The notes beneath the pieces are model-generated. The model worked only from the letters and a program-made list of their open reading frames with translations. It searched no databases and was not told the DNA's origin. Source: Micromonospora sp. ATCC 39149 (GTDB lineage: Bacteria > Actinomycetota > Actinomycetes > Mycobacteriales > Micromonosporaceae). From it: a stretch of DNA of 64,000 nt. This document shows positions 41,530 through 50,422 of the stretch, piece by piece; within the stretch, counting starts at the first letter, position 1; each line of letters begins with the position of its first letter. The stretch covers positions 4,526,785 to 4,590,784 of the forward strand of contig NZ_GG657738.1 of assembly GCF_000158815.1 (NCBI RefSeq). Direction: 5' to 3'. A program made the position numbers and the translations under genes.

Positions 41530-42464
41530 GGCGCACTGCCCCCGGCGGCGAGCCGCGCGGTCAGCTCGTCGACGACCTGCCGAGCCATGTCCGGCGGCAC
41601 CGCCGCAGCGATCGCCTCCGGGGTGAGGCCGGCCGCCGTCAGCGCCTCAGCGAGCCGCTGCGGGGACAGCCCGGCAAGCACCCCGGCGACGATGGCCGGC
41701 TCGTCCGTCCAGTCCATCCCCGCGAGGGTGGTGACACCGGCGGACACGCTGTCCAACCGGGCCATGACGTAGTCGAGCTTCGCCACCAGGCTGTTGCCGA
41801 CCTTCGCCGCACCAGACCCATCGGGGTCGACGGCGCGGCCCATGCTAGGGCCGCCATAGAAGGTGCCCAGGTAGACCTGGTGGATCTCGTTCTCGGCCTT
41901 TTCGCTCATGTCGTCCTCCGGTGTCGAGGGGCTGATCAGCCCGATCTCGCTCAGGTAGCGACGGAACAGCGGGGTCTGGTCCCGGCCCGCCTTGGTCGAG
42001 TCGCGGAAGAAGCTGAAGTGCGTGTGCCACAGGTGGGAGCTGTCGCCGCTGCTGCGCTTGCCGAGCCGGTCCCACCGCTTGACCGTCTTCCCGTCGGGGG
42101 AATAGATGATCTCCCTGATATCCCGCGTGTCAGCCGCGCCGGCGACGCACTGCTGCACGCACCAGACGGAAAACGTCCGCAGGTCATGCGTACGGCCGTC
42201 CACCCGGACGCTGAAGCTGCCGACGTCCAGGCCGGACGCGTCGAGGGTCAGCCCGGCCCGGTCACGCGAGGACTCCACCACCGAGTAGTCACCGGCCACC
42301 ACCCGGTCAGAGCCGCAGTGGTAGCCGCCCCAATGGTCGGCGTCGCCCACGATGCCGACCTCCGCCGACTCCAGGTCCTGTGAGCGCGAGGTCTTGGGGT
42401 CGATGTCCAGGTGGGTCAGCAGTAGCCGGCGCACGTCCTGGAGGTTCTGCGGCGCCCGGGTCAT
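41526..42464 (-). CDS. Putative cell-wall hydrolase (endolysin, M15-like) with C-terminal extension
   Basis: This 312-aa protein has an N-terminal domain with GIVGDADHWGGYHCGSDRV and a later SSHLWHTHFSFF HxH motif that could bind zinc, as in M15-type peptidases. The C-terminal 110 residues (from SEKAENEIHQVYLG) are common in actinophage structural or lysis proteins. Position between tail genes and holin supports an endolysin role. The start ATG 42464 overlaps the upstream stop (ATGA). Catalytic type is uncertain. Confidence 0.6.
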   Translation of the reverse strand: MTRAPQNLQDVRRLLLTHLDIDPKTSRSQDLESAEVGIVGDADHWGGYHCGSDRVVAGDYSVVESSRDRAGLTLDASGLDVGSFSVRVDGRTHDLRTFSVWCVQQCVAGAADTRDIREIIYSPDGKTVKRWDRLGKRSSGDSSHLWHTHFSFFRDSTKAGRDQTPLFRRYLSEIGLISPSTPEDDMSEKAENEIHQVYLGTFYGGPSMGRAVDPDGSGAAKVGNSLVAKLDYVMARLDSVSAGVTTLAGMDWTDEPAIVAGVLAGLSPQRLAEALTAAGLTPEAIAAAVPPDMARQVVDELTARLAAGGSAP

Positions 42465-43021
42465 GGCACCAACCTCATCCAGGTGACCGACATCGACGCC
42501 GCGGCCGAACCCGTCACCGTGTTCAGGGCCCCACCGGACGTCTGAAACGCGCCCAGCTCCACGTAGTCCCCCTCCGCCAGGGAGACGGTGATCTGCCGGG
42601 CGGGCACCCGGGTCGACGTCGACGCCGTGGTGACGGCCTGGAGCATCACGTCGGAGCCGTCGATCACGGCACCGTTGAGCAGCCACGCCACGCCCCGCAC
42701 CCCAGTCGCGGAGACCGCGAACCCGCACCCGCCGCCGAGCAGGTATATGCCGGGATATCTGACGGTGTAGCGGGAGGTGTTGCTGCTGGTCGAGTGGCCA
42801 CCCACGCCATCCGGGTCGTCGTCGAACACCTCGGAGCCGAACGTCACCGGGGTGAAGCTCCCGCCGGTGGGGATGGACTGCGCCGCGGTCTGCCTCAGCA
42901 TGGCCGCCGGACGGTCCATCAGGAACCGGATCGGGTCCCGCAGGTAGGCGTTGAGGTTGGTGCTGTCCAGCGCGTCGACGTTGTTGGTCCAGGCCGACTT
43001 GGTTTCCGGCACGGCCGGCAT
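42461..43021 (-). CDS. Minor tail/receptor-binding-like protein
   Basis: This 186-aa protein has an N-terminal tail-attachment-like part (LNAYLRDPIRFLMDRPAAML) and a beta-rich C-terminal domain (RYPGIYLLGGGCGFAV, GDYVELGAFQTSGGA) resembling the C1q/TNF-like jelly rolls found on phage tail tips. It may contact the host surface. It overlaps the hydrolase gene by 4 bp. Confidence 0.65.
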   Translation of the reverse strand: MPAVPETKSAWTNNVDALDSTNLNAYLRDPIRFLMDRPAAMLRQTAAQSIPTGGSFTPVTFGSEVFDDDPDGVGGHSTSSNTSRYTVRYPGIYLLGGGCGFAVSATGVRGVAWLLNGAVIDGSDVMLQAVTTASTSTRVPARQITVSLAEGDYVELGAFQTSGGALNTVTGSAAASMSVTWMRLVP

Positions 43022-43030
43022 GAGCAGCTC

Positions 43031-44950
43031 CTAGTAGGCGATGATGGCGGAGGCGGAGACGAGGTCGCCGACCATGGGGCACGCCGGTGGGTCGCCGACG
43101 GCCGGCCCCAGCAGCGGTGACGTGTTGAACTGGATCACCCGGCGGGCACCCGGCCCGATGGTGTGCTGAATGCCCTGCACGATCAGGTGCCCGACATCGT
43201 CCGGGCTGCCCGCCGGCAGGTCGGTGATTTCGATCCGGTCTCCGACGTGCAACCCCAGCAGCGCCTGCCGCTCCGCCGTGGTGCGGCGCAGCATGCTGAT
43301 GCGGATACTCGGGCACCTCGTCCGCGGCTGGCCATGCGCGGCCAGTGCCCACGCGGCCAGATTGGCCGGGTCGGCGTCGACGGCGGTGTCCAGCTCGTGC
43401 GACTGGGCGGTGACCCCGTAGCGCTGCGCCAGGTCCCGATCGGCGCGGCGGACACTACCGGCACGCGTGCGGGTCACCGTGACCTCGGTGGCCGGCTTGT
43501 CGGGCCGGTACCGCAACCCCCGGTAGCCGACCCAGGCGAACGGGATCTCCATCGCGACGGCCTGGTTGTACCGCTGCGCCCGGGGCACCGCCGTGATCAG
43601 CCCAGGCCCGTCGGTGACCAGCAGGTCCTGGCCGGTGGTGGCAGCGGCACGCAGAGCCTGCGCCGGCGTGACCCCAGCCAGGCGGGCCGCCTGCATCGGT
43701 GTGGAGCACGCGGCGGAGACGTCAACCTCCGCCGCCGGCACGCCCGCGTACCCGGCGAGGGTCACGATCCGCTCAGCCACAGTCTGCCGGTGCAGGCCCC
43801 GGTAGCCATGCTCGTACTGCTCCAGGTGCATGTCATAGGTCATCGCGTCCGGTCCCACCCGGATCTGGAGCTGCCCCATGGCGCCCTGGTAGATGCTGCC
43901 GATCGTCAGCCGGCTCATCGTCCACGCACCCGGGGCGACCGGGGCAGTGGCCGAGCCAGTCACGTCCGCCCCAGACCACAGCTCCACCAGGCCCGTCGAG
44001 CTGTGAACACGCATGGTGATCAGCCGCCACGCGTCCCGCTCCAGCCGGTGGCCGGTGACCACGGCGGTGTCGACGCCGGCCCGCCACGTCAACTGGAGGG
44101 ACCCCGCCACGGTGTCGTCGCCAAGGATGATGCCACCGCCGGAGGCGTCGAGGATGCTCAGCACGGCGTAGCTGCCCGGGTAGCCATTAGGGTCAGCCTC
44201 GGCGCGCACCCACATGGACACGGCGACCACGTCGGTGGCGCCCACAGGCACGTCGATGGTCGCCGACAGCCGGGCGCGGGCGAGGAACGCGGCGCCGTCG
44301 GTGATGCCCTGCCAGCGGGCATAGGACTGGTCATCGCCCGGCGGCCCGTCCTGCCCACCAGCGGCAATCAGGTCCTCCGGATCGGCCGCCACCGTAACGT
44401 CGAACCCTACGACGGACCTGGCCGTGACCGCTGTCGTGATCGCCGACGCGTACGGGTACGTGTCCGACAGGGGGAAATGCTCCACCAGGTCGCCGGTGGA
44501 ACGCACCTGCTCGACGAGGGTGCCCTCGTAGACGGGTGCCGAGTCGAGGCGGCCCATCCGGTCGATGGCCGACACGGTCACCGGCTGGGAGCCGCGCGGA
44601 TCGACGATCGGCATGTCCGGGATCTCTAGAAACCCGGTGCCGAGCGGGAACTCGGCACCGGCGACGGTTTCGGTGACGTCGACCCGACGGCCCTGCTCCC
44701 AGCGCCCCGCATACGGAGAGTCGGAGTTGCCCGGTGTGAACAGGCCGTCAGGGTTGCGGAGAGCCCAGCTCATCTCGGTCGGCTGGATCTCTGCTGACTC
44801 GTTCTGCCGCCCGACGGAGATGGTCACGGCCTGGCCGCCCTCGCCGTAGTGGACCCGGTCGGTGATGTCCGTCCACACCGGTACGGGGTCGTCCGGGTCG
44901 CTGTCGAGGGCGACCCGGACACGGATGTCGGGGTCCCGGATGTCGGCCAT
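43031..44950 (-). CDS. Minor tail protein with concanavalin/LamG-like insert
   Basis: This 639-aa protein has an N-terminal tail-hub-like region (VWTDITDRVHYGEGGQAVTI), a middle beta-sandwich consistent with a LamG/ConA carbohydrate-binding domain (about 150-350, SYAVLSILDASGGGIILGDD) and a C-terminal beta-rich part. It follows the tape measure gene, the usual place for baseplate or tail-tip proteins of actinophages. AGGAG precedes ATG 44950. Confidence 0.78.
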   Translation of the reverse strand: MADIRDPDIRVRVALDSDPDDPVPVWTDITDRVHYGEGGQAVTISVGRQNESAEIQPTEMSWALRNPDGLFTPGNSDSPYAGRWEQGRRVDVTETVAGAEFPLGTGFLEIPDMPIVDPRGSQPVTVSAIDRMGRLDSAPVYEGTLVEQVRSTGDLVEHFPLSDTYPYASAITTAVTARSVVGFDVTVAADPEDLIAAGGQDGPPGDDQSYARWQGITDGAAFLARARLSATIDVPVGATDVVAVSMWVRAEADPNGYPGSYAVLSILDASGGGIILGDDTVAGSLQLTWRAGVDTAVVTGHRLERDAWRLITMRVHSSTGLVELWSGADVTGSATAPVAPGAWTMSRLTIGSIYQGAMGQLQIRVGPDAMTYDMHLEQYEHGYRGLHRQTVAERIVTLAGYAGVPAAEVDVSAACSTPMQAARLAGVTPAQALRAAATTGQDLLVTDGPGLITAVPRAQRYNQAVAMEIPFAWVGYRGLRYRPDKPATEVTVTRTRAGSVRRADRDLAQRYGVTAQSHELDTAVDADPANLAAWALAAHGQPRTRCPSIRISMLRRTTAERQALLGLHVGDRIEITDLPAGSPDDVGHLIVQGIQHTIGPGARRVIQFNTSPLLGPAVGDPPACPMVGDLVSASAIIAY

Positions 44951-44958
44951 GGAGCTCC

Positions 44959-46998
44959 TTACGTGGGGGTGATGCCGAGGTACGCGCCGACGGACCGGCC
45001 GCGCAGGGTCGCGGCGTCAACGATCTGGTCGCGGATGACCCGGCCGTCGGGCCACTGGAGGATGACCCGCAGGGTGCCGGAGACGCCGCCGCCTTGGGCG
45101 CCGCCAGTGAGGGGTTGGACGGTCGCGCCACGGCCGAGGTGCACCAGCTCCGGGCCACGCTCGCCGACCACAGCCATGCCCGCGTCGAGGATGTGCCCAC
45201 CCTTCGCCAGGTACGGGATGTTCGGGGTGGCCAGGGTGACGCTCGGGATGTCCATGCCGAGCACCGACCCGCCGCCGAGGGTCAGCGAGAAACTATTCCA
45301 TTTGCCGATCATCCAGTTGATTGCCGACCGGAATGCGTCCTTGAGGCCGTCGAACATCCCGCGCGCCTTGGCCCGAATGCGGGCCGGCAGGCCACCGATG
45401 TAGTCGACGAATTCGGAAACCTTGGCGGTCACCCATTTCCACGCGTCAGCGATACCACCGAAGACGGCCGACCAGAACCCAGTGAACAGCCTCCACCAGC
45501 CCTGGAACAGGCCGACAAAGAAGTCGCCGATTGCGCCCCAGAAGCCGCTGAACAGCTCCCACCAGCCCACAGCCAAGGCAACGACAGTCTCGAAGAGCCA
45601 CGTCCAGCCGCCCACGATCCAGTCCACCGCCCACTGGAAGGCGGTGACGATTCCTTCCCAAACGGCTTTCCAGAAATTGCGGAATCCCTCGAATTTGAGC
45701 CACAACCCGACGATGATCGCGATCAGGCCGATGACGGCAAGGATGATCAATCCGACCGGGTTCAGCATCATCGCCACGTTGAGGGCGATCTGCGCCGCGG
45801 CCCACAGCTTGGTGCCCAGCACGATCAGGCCGATAATGCCGGCAAGCAGGCCGAGCCCGGTCGCGAGCGGGCCCACCCAGCCCGAGTTGCGGCTGAGCCA
45901 GCCGAAGGTGGCCTCGATCATGGGGATGGCCTCGGCGAGCTTGTCCACCAGGGCGGCCTGCGCCTGCCGCTTGAACGCCTCCAGCTTCTGCGACGCGCTT
46001 TTCTCCAGCGCCTCGCCGGCCTTGTCGCTGGCCCCCGCTACGCCACCGAGCCCGTCGCCTGCGGCCTTCATGTTCCGCAGAAATTCGGGGATGTCGGAGA
46101 CGTTGAGGTCTTCCAGTGGGGTGCCGAACAGGGCAATGGCGGTGTTGGCCTGCTTCGTCGGGTCCTTGATGGACAGCAGGCCGGAGATGATCTGCTGGAA
46201 GGCCCCCTGGGCAGTCTTTCCGCCTTTGAGGATCTTGTTGGACATTGCCTCGGCGTCCAAGCCGATCGCCTTGTACGCCGCTACCGAGCCGGACGACATG
46301 TCGGTGGCCCGGATGGTGAACTCCTTCAGGGCGTCGCCGGCCTTGTCGATCCCGTACTGGCCCTTCTCGCTCGCCTCGACCAGCAGCGCGAACGCCTGCT
46401 CACCGTTGAAGCCCAGCGACCGGAAGAACTGGCCGTACTCGTTGCCGGCCTCCAGCACGTCTTCCCGAAGTGCGGCCGGCACCCGGGCCGACGCCGCGGC
46501 GATCAGGTCCATAGCGTGGTCGGCGTTCTTCGCCAGCCCTGACCCGATGAGGGTGGAGGCGTACTGGGCGGCCGTGGCGACGTCGGTGCCCCACGCGGTC
46601 GCGTAGGCATGCACCTTGACGGTCATCCGCTCGATCGCGCCGGCGTCGTCCACCTTCGCCAGGTGGGATGAGACGACCGCCTGCGCGGCCTCCATCGCCT
46701 GCCCGGCGGAGTCCCCGAAGCCGCGGGCGTACACCCTGCCGGCGGCCTCGCCGATCGTCTGCGCCAGCACCGGATCACCGACTTGCGCGGCCAACTTGGC
46801 CCGCGCCTTGTCCAGCTCCAAGCCTTGGAGCAGGCCAGCCCCGATGCCGGCGGCCAGCGCGGCGCCAACCACCGGCCCGTACTCGCGGGCGCGCTGGCCG
46901 GCCTGCTCCAGCTTGCCCCGGGCGGCTCTGATCGTTCGGTCGAGGGCGGTGTCGTCGGCCTTCAGGTAGGCGACCAGTTCGCCAAGCTTCAGCGCCAC
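44959..46998 (-). CDS. Tail tape measure protein
   Basis: This 679-aa protein from GTG 46998 (GGGGG 6 nt upstream) sets tail length. It has an N-terminal helical part (LVAYLKADDTALDRTIRAAR), long Ala-rich helices and a central series of hydrophobic segments (GLLAGIIGLIVLGTKLWAA and aromatic repeats FWGAIGDFFVGLFQGWW). A C-terminal GGHILDAGMAVVGERGPELV motif is typical of tape measures. It is short for the type, predicting a tail of roughly 100 nm by the family rule of thumb. Confidence 0.93.
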   Translation of the reverse strand: MALKLGELVAYLKADDTALDRTIRAARGKLEQAGQRAREYGPVVGAALAAGIGAGLLQGLELDKARAKLAAQVGDPVLAQTIGEAAGRVYARGFGDSAGQAMEAAQAVVSSHLAKVDDAGAIERMTVKVHAYATAWGTDVATAAQYASTLIGSGLAKNADHAMDLIAAASARVPAALREDVLEAGNEYGQFFRSLGFNGEQAFALLVEASEKGQYGIDKAGDALKEFTIRATDMSSGSVAAYKAIGLDAEAMSNKILKGGKTAQGAFQQIISGLLSIKDPTKQANTAIALFGTPLEDLNVSDIPEFLRNMKAAGDGLGGVAGASDKAGEALEKSASQKLEAFKRQAQAALVDKLAEAIPMIEATFGWLSRNSGWVGPLATGLGLLAGIIGLIVLGTKLWAAAQIALNVAMMLNPVGLIILAVIGLIAIIVGLWLKFEGFRNFWKAVWEGIVTAFQWAVDWIVGGWTWLFETVVALAVGWWELFSGFWGAIGDFFVGLFQGWWRLFTGFWSAVFGGIADAWKWVTAKVSEFVDYIGGLPARIRAKARGMFDGLKDAFRSAINWMIGKWNSFSLTLGGGSVLGMDIPSVTLATPNIPYLAKGGHILDAGMAVVGERGPELVHLGRGATVQPLTGGAQGGGVSGTLRVILQWPDGRVIRDQIVDAATLRGRSVGAYLGITPT

Positions 46999-47091
46999 GG
47001 ATGCCCCCTGTCGGATGTTGGATTGCGGACCGTCGGGGCCCTGGATAGGTCGATACCGTGCCCCGGTCATCCCCCGTTTCAGGAGGCACGA

Positions 47092-47511
47092 GTGAAGGCA
47101 CGGCAAGCAGCAGTGGCGATGGCAGTGATCGCGCTGGCGGGCTGCGGCAGCAGCGGGGAGTCGCCGGAGGCAGCTCCGACGACGCCAGGGGGTCTCAGTT
47201 CCGAGGCGATCGAGAAGGCCGAGAAGGCAGCCGGCATCCCGCCGAAGCCGGATCAGAAGACGGCGGACGCCTATCTCGCCGCGCTACGGAAAATCGACCC
47301 TGAGATTGTGGGCGACAAGGACCCCGACCGGATCATCGATCGAGGCCGTGACCAGTGCACCACCATCAGGGAGTGGCCAGACGACGAGGCGAAGGTGATC
47401 AAGTTCGTCAACACGCGGTTTACCAGCCCGGACCATCCGGACGGCTTCGGCACCGCGAAGGCAAAGAAGATCAACGAGGTGGTGCACCGGCACCTCTGTC
47501 CCACCTACTGA
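47092..47511 (+). CDS. Secreted lipoprotein encoded against the tail module (moron)
   Basis: This 139-aa protein has a short signal peptide ending in lipobox LAGC (Cys18) and a mature domain (AAGIPPKPDQKTADAYLAAL, HRHLCPTY end) that resembles DUF732-type actinobacterial lipoproteins. It is on the plus strand inside a minus-strand structural operon, with AGGAGG before GTG 47092. Such a gene can be expressed in the lysogen and alter the cell surface. Its 3' end overlaps the tail-chaperone frame by 7 bp. Confidence 0.75.
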   Translation: MKARQAAVAMAVIALAGCGSSGESPEAAPTTPGGLSSEAIEKAEKAAGIPPKPDQKTADAYLAALRKIDPEIVGDKDPDRIIDRGRDQCTTIREWPDDEAKVIKFVNTRFTSPDHPDGFGTAKAKKINEVVHRHLCPTY

Positions 47512-47894
47512 CGCGGCATCCCTGGGATGCCGGGCATCTCCGGCTCGGGTGCGAGCGCCCGGTGTAGCCGGGTGTCCGCCGACAGGAGCCCGGTGATCCG
47601 GACCTCCAGCCACCGCCAGGACCGGGCCCGCATCAGGGCTCGGTCTTCCACGTCCACCCCGTACACGTCGTGCAGGTCGGCCTCGACCAGGGCCCAGCGG
47701 GTCAGGATCTCCGCCCACGAGACCCGCGTCCCCCGCCGCTCCTCGCGGACCTCGGGCGGGAACTCGTACCACTCGTAGAGGCCGGTGACGGGGTCGCGGT
47801 CGCCTCGGCCGTACTGGTCTTCCTCTGGGCGGCCCGGCGGTCCGCTCGGTTCGCCGGGCCCGCCGCTTCCGGGCGGCCCCCAGACCGCCACCAC
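47505..47894 (-). CDS. Tail assembly chaperone, frameshift extension (gpGT-like)
   Basis: This frame, open from about 47894 and offset by -1 from the upstream chaperone, encodes EEDQYGRGDRDPVTGLYEWY and a helical C-terminus. In siphophages the second chaperone is made by programmed frameshifting from the first, giving a fused G-T protein needed for tape measure assembly. The best slippery candidate is TGGGGGC (minus strand, 47876-47882), in frame as T-GGG-GGC. The shift itself is inferred. Confidence 0.65.
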   Translation of the reverse strand: MVAVWGPPGSGGPGEPSGPPGRPEEDQYGRGDRDPVTGLYEWYEFPPEVREERRGTRVSWAEILTRWALVEADLHDVYGVDVEDRALMRARSWRWLEVRITGLLSADTRLHRALAPEPEMPGIPGMPRQ

Positions 47895-48253
47895 CGGGCG
47901 GCGGCGTCCTCACCAGCCACGATCCACAAGTAGGCCGTCACCCCGCAGTACTCGACGTAGGGGTCCGGCACCTGGTCGGCCACCATCTGGCCGTACACGT
48001 CGCCCAGCACCCGCTGCGCCAGGGTCAGCTCACTGCCACCAGGCAGCTCAGGCAGCGCCTCGATCCGGTCGGCGGCGGCCCGGATCTCCTCCTCCGTACT
48101 CGCGGCGTGAACCTGCCCGGTGACCTGGGCCACCAGCCGGCACCACAGTCCGAGCTCGGCTGTGGCGAGGGGGACGGCGTACTCCCGTCCCCGCACGGTG
48201 AGCGTCAGCCCGGGCGCGAAGTACTCGGTGAGGTCGTCGAGGCGGGTGGACAC
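47702..48253 (-). CDS. Tail assembly chaperone (gpG-like)
   Basis: This 183-aa protein from ATG 48253 has a compact helical domain (LATAELGLWCRLVAQVTGQV, LPELPGGSELTLAQRVLGDV). Beyond about residue 125 the zero frame turns into Ser/Arg/Thr-rich sequence of low quality, while the -1 frame is protein-like. This is the classical signature of a frameshifted chaperone pair between tail tube and tape measure genes. Confidence 0.78.
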   Translation of the reverse strand: MSTRLDDLTEYFAPGLTLTVRGREYAVPLATAELGLWCRLVAQVTGQVHAASTEEEIRAAADRIEALPELPGGSELTLAQRVLGDVYGQMVADQVPDPYVEYCGVTAYLWIVAGEDAAARWWRSGGRPEAAGPANRADRRAAQRKTSTAEATATPSPASTSGTSSRPRSARSGGGRGSRGRRS

Positions 48254-48729
48254 TACGCGCCCGGGTTGGTGATGCTGGTGCGGGCGCCCTGGCCGTGCAG
48301 CACCACGGCGACCACGTCCCTGGCGCCCGGGTTGCCGCCTTCCGGGGACCAGTCGACCAGGGCGTATCCCTCGTAGTTCGCCCCGTCGAGGCCGTTGCGG
48401 TCGTACCAGCGGATGTGGACCTCGCCGTCCTGGGTGTCGTTGGCCTCCGCCGCAGCGCGTAGCGCCTCCTGGACGGGATTCCAGGTGATCCCGTCGGAGC
48501 CCGTCCGGTGGATGATCTTGAGTTCGATGCCCCAGCTGTAGCCGGTGACGGCCCGGCGCATCGCGCCCTCGTCCTCGTAGGTCTCGTCATCCTCACGCCG
48601 GGCCGAGTAGGTCGGCTTGAACTCCTCGACCCCGATGAGGGTGTCCCAGTCGGGGCTGCCCGGGGTGGCCATGTTGAGCTGGAGCCGGTAGCGGCGGGCC
48701 AGTGCGGTGACGTCGTCGGTAGCTGCCAT
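48253..48729 (-). CDS. Major tail (tube) protein
   Basis: This 158-aa protein has the pattern of actinophage tail tube proteins: an N-terminal strand set (RRYRLQLNMATPGSPDWDTL), GVEEFKPTYSARREDDETYE and a C-terminal beta-rich VHIRWYDRNGLDGANYEGY. It lies immediately before the chaperone pair, the invariant siphophage position. Its stop overlaps the next start by one base. Confidence 0.85.
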   Translation of the reverse strand: MAATDDVTALARRYRLQLNMATPGSPDWDTLIGVEEFKPTYSARREDDETYEDEGAMRRAVTGYSWGIELKIIHRTGSDGITWNPVQEALRAAAEANDTQDGEVHIRWYDRNGLDGANYEGYALVDWSPEGGNPGARDVVAVVLHGQGARTSITNPGA

Positions 48730-48747
48730 GGTGTCGTCTCCCGCAGA

Positions 48748-49251
48748 TCAGGCGCTGGCGCCGATGATGACGATGTCGTAGGTCACGCTGGAGCCGGCAC
48801 CGGAGTTGGTGACGGTCAGCAGGTCGCCGGTCCCGGCGGTCACCGCGACCCCCGTCGCGTCCGTCGCCGCCCAGGCGAACGCACCACCTGGGCGAACCGG
48901 CACGCCGTCGCCGGCCGCCAGGAACAGCGGGACACCGTTGGTGCCCTCCCGGATCACGTTGACGTTGTTCGTGTTCCCAGCCGCGGCAGCAACCACGACG
49001 GCCTTGATGCGGGCGAAGGTGAGTGTCGCCCCGAAGGCGTCGGTGAGCACTCCGGCCAGGTCGAGGTTCTCGGTGCCGGATGCGGCGAGGGTGCGTGTGT
49101 CCTGCCAGATCAGATCGGCCTGGTTGGCGCCGGTTCCGTTCGTGAGCCGGATGGTCTTGGCGAGCGAGGCGGTCGAGGTCTTCGAGCCGAGGTCGATGCT
49201 GCCCGTCAGGGTGGCCGCGACCGAGACGGCAATCTTGCTGGAGAGGCTCAT
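48748..49251 (-). CDS. Phage structural protein next to the tail tube gene
   Basis: This 167-aa beta-rich protein (IAVSVAATLTGSIDLGSKTS, TIRLTNGTGANQADLIWQD, GDLLTVTNSGAGSSVTYDIV) starts at ATG 49251 with GGGAGGG upstream. Its Thr/Gly/Ala content and position between tail terminator and tail tube suggest a virion surface or decoration protein. No specific family name can be given. Confidence 0.6.
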   Translation of the reverse strand: MSLSSKIAVSVAATLTGSIDLGSKTSTASLAKTIRLTNGTGANQADLIWQDTRTLAASGTENLDLAGVLTDAFGATLTFARIKAVVVAAAAGNTNNVNVIREGTNGVPLFLAAGDGVPVRPGGAFAWAATDATGVAVTAGTGDLLTVTNSGAGSSVTYDIVIIGASA

Positions 49252-49268
49252 CGGTTGCCCTCCCGGGG

Positions 49269-49718
49269 CTAGTCGGTGTTGTTGCTGGTCGGACGCATGG
49301 TGTCGAAGTAGTAGTTCTCGGACCTGCTCCACCTGCCGTTGGAGTCGTCGCCGAGCGACGTGTAGCTCTGTCGCCAGATCTGCACCACGGCGATGCCGTC
49401 GAGGGTCAGCCGCGTGGCCCCGTCGAGCAGCTCGTACACGGCGTCGGCCAGGTCGTCGCAGTCGCGCGGGTCCGTGCCGGCGCGTACCCGGATCTGCACG
49501 CCGAGCTGGTGATCGGCTACGCCCGGGCTGGCTGAGCCGACCGGGTATGCGGCGAGGGTGATCAGCCGGTCTGGGGTCTGCGGCACGGCCCGGATGACGA
49601 TGCCGGTGTCGCCTGGGCCGTACGTGCCGCTGGGCGACCAGTCGCCGATGCCGGCGGCGGCGAGGTGCTCGGCCAGGCCGGTCAGCAGCCGGGATGTCCA
49701 TCCGTCGCCGGTGGCCAC
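49269..49718 (-). CDS. Tail terminator-like protein
   Basis: This 149-aa protein has an N-terminal helix (SRLLTGLAEHLAAAGIGDW), a central beta-sheet (GVQIRVRAGTDPRDCDDLAD) and VYELLDGATRLTLDGIAVVQ, the alpha/beta layout of tail-terminator/tail-completion proteins. It lies between the HK97-gp10-like gene and the tail proteins, as expected. Confidence 0.72.
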   Translation of the reverse strand: MATGDGWTSRLLTGLAEHLAAAGIGDWSPSGTYGPGDTGIVIRAVPQTPDRLITLAAYPVGSASPGVADHQLGVQIRVRAGTDPRDCDDLADAVYELLDGATRLTLDGIAVVQIWRQSYTSLGDDSNGRWSRSENYYFDTMRPTSNNTD

Positions 49719-49719
49719 G

Positions 49720-50073
49720 TCAGCCTCCCAGCGGCCGGCGGCTGGCGCGGGCGATCAGGGCCAGCATCACGTCCTGCTCGGTCGACATGGGTTCCTCCAG
49801 GTACTTGGCCTGCCGGCCCTCGTCGTGCCGCAGCGTCATGTCCTCGTGCTGCTTGACGGCGTACGGGCGGTCGTACGACACCGCGACGGTCCCGGACGCC
49901 CGATCGGCGGTCACCTCCGCGGACCGCTCCAGGTCGCCCTCCTCGTGCGGAGCGAGCCCACTGGACACCTGGAGCAGGTGTTCGGCGGCCAGCATCAGGC
50001 CATCCATGCTGGCGTCGGCCAGTGCGGCGAGCACCTGCTCCCCGTCCCAGTGGAGGCGGAAGTCGTCGGCCAT
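49720..50073 (-). CDS. HK97 gp10-like neck/tail-completion protein
   Basis: This 117-aa protein contains LAALADASMDGLMLAAEHLL followed by SAEVTADRASGTVAVSYDRP and PYAVKQHEDMTLRHDEGRQA, the typical gp10-like pattern (helix, beta hairpin, YAxxxHE-type segment). These proteins join head and tail. It is separated from its neighbours by 1 and 3 bp. Confidence 0.78.
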   Translation of the reverse strand: MADDFRLHWDGEQVLAALADASMDGLMLAAEHLLQVSSGLAPHEEGDLERSAEVTADRASGTVAVSYDRPYAVKQHEDMTLRHDEGRQAKYLEEPMSTEQDVMLALIARASRRPLGG

Positions 50074-50076
50074 GCG

Positions 50077-50418
50077 TCACTCCAGACTGATCTCCAGGTG
50101 CTCAGGCAGGGGCAGCCCGTGTGCCTCGATCCGGGAGACGGCCAGGACCCGGGCCGTCCGGCCAGCGGCGGTGACGCGGCTCCCGGCCGGGCAGACGGTC
50201 GCCAGCGGGGCGTACACGGTGGTGGACGACACCTGCTCGGCCCCGGCGGCGTCCTGGGTCTGCACCCGGACCATCCGACGGGAGTCCTCCACCACGCAGG
50301 GGGTGACGTTGACTGCGGCGGCGTAGACGGGGCCGTACGCGCCGCTGCCCTCGTACGCCTCCACGCTGACCGTCGCCGGCGTCGGGATGTGAGCAGCGAT
50401 GAACTCCTCCCAGGTCAT
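50077..50418 (-). CDS. Head closure (stopper)-like protein
   Basis: This 113-aa mostly beta protein (ATVSVEAYEGSGAYGPVYAA, PCVVEDSRRMVRVQTQDAAG) is consistent with head-closure/stopper proteins that plug the connector after packaging. It is placed between the adaptor and gp10-like genes. Assignment is by fold pattern and gene order. Confidence 0.65.
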   Translation of the reverse strand: MTWEEFIAAHIPTPATVSVEAYEGSGAYGPVYAAAVNVTPCVVEDSRRMVRVQTQDAAGAEQVSSTTVYAPLATVCPAGSRVTAAGRTARVLAVSRIEAHGLPLPEHLEISLE

Positions 50419-50422
50419 CGCG

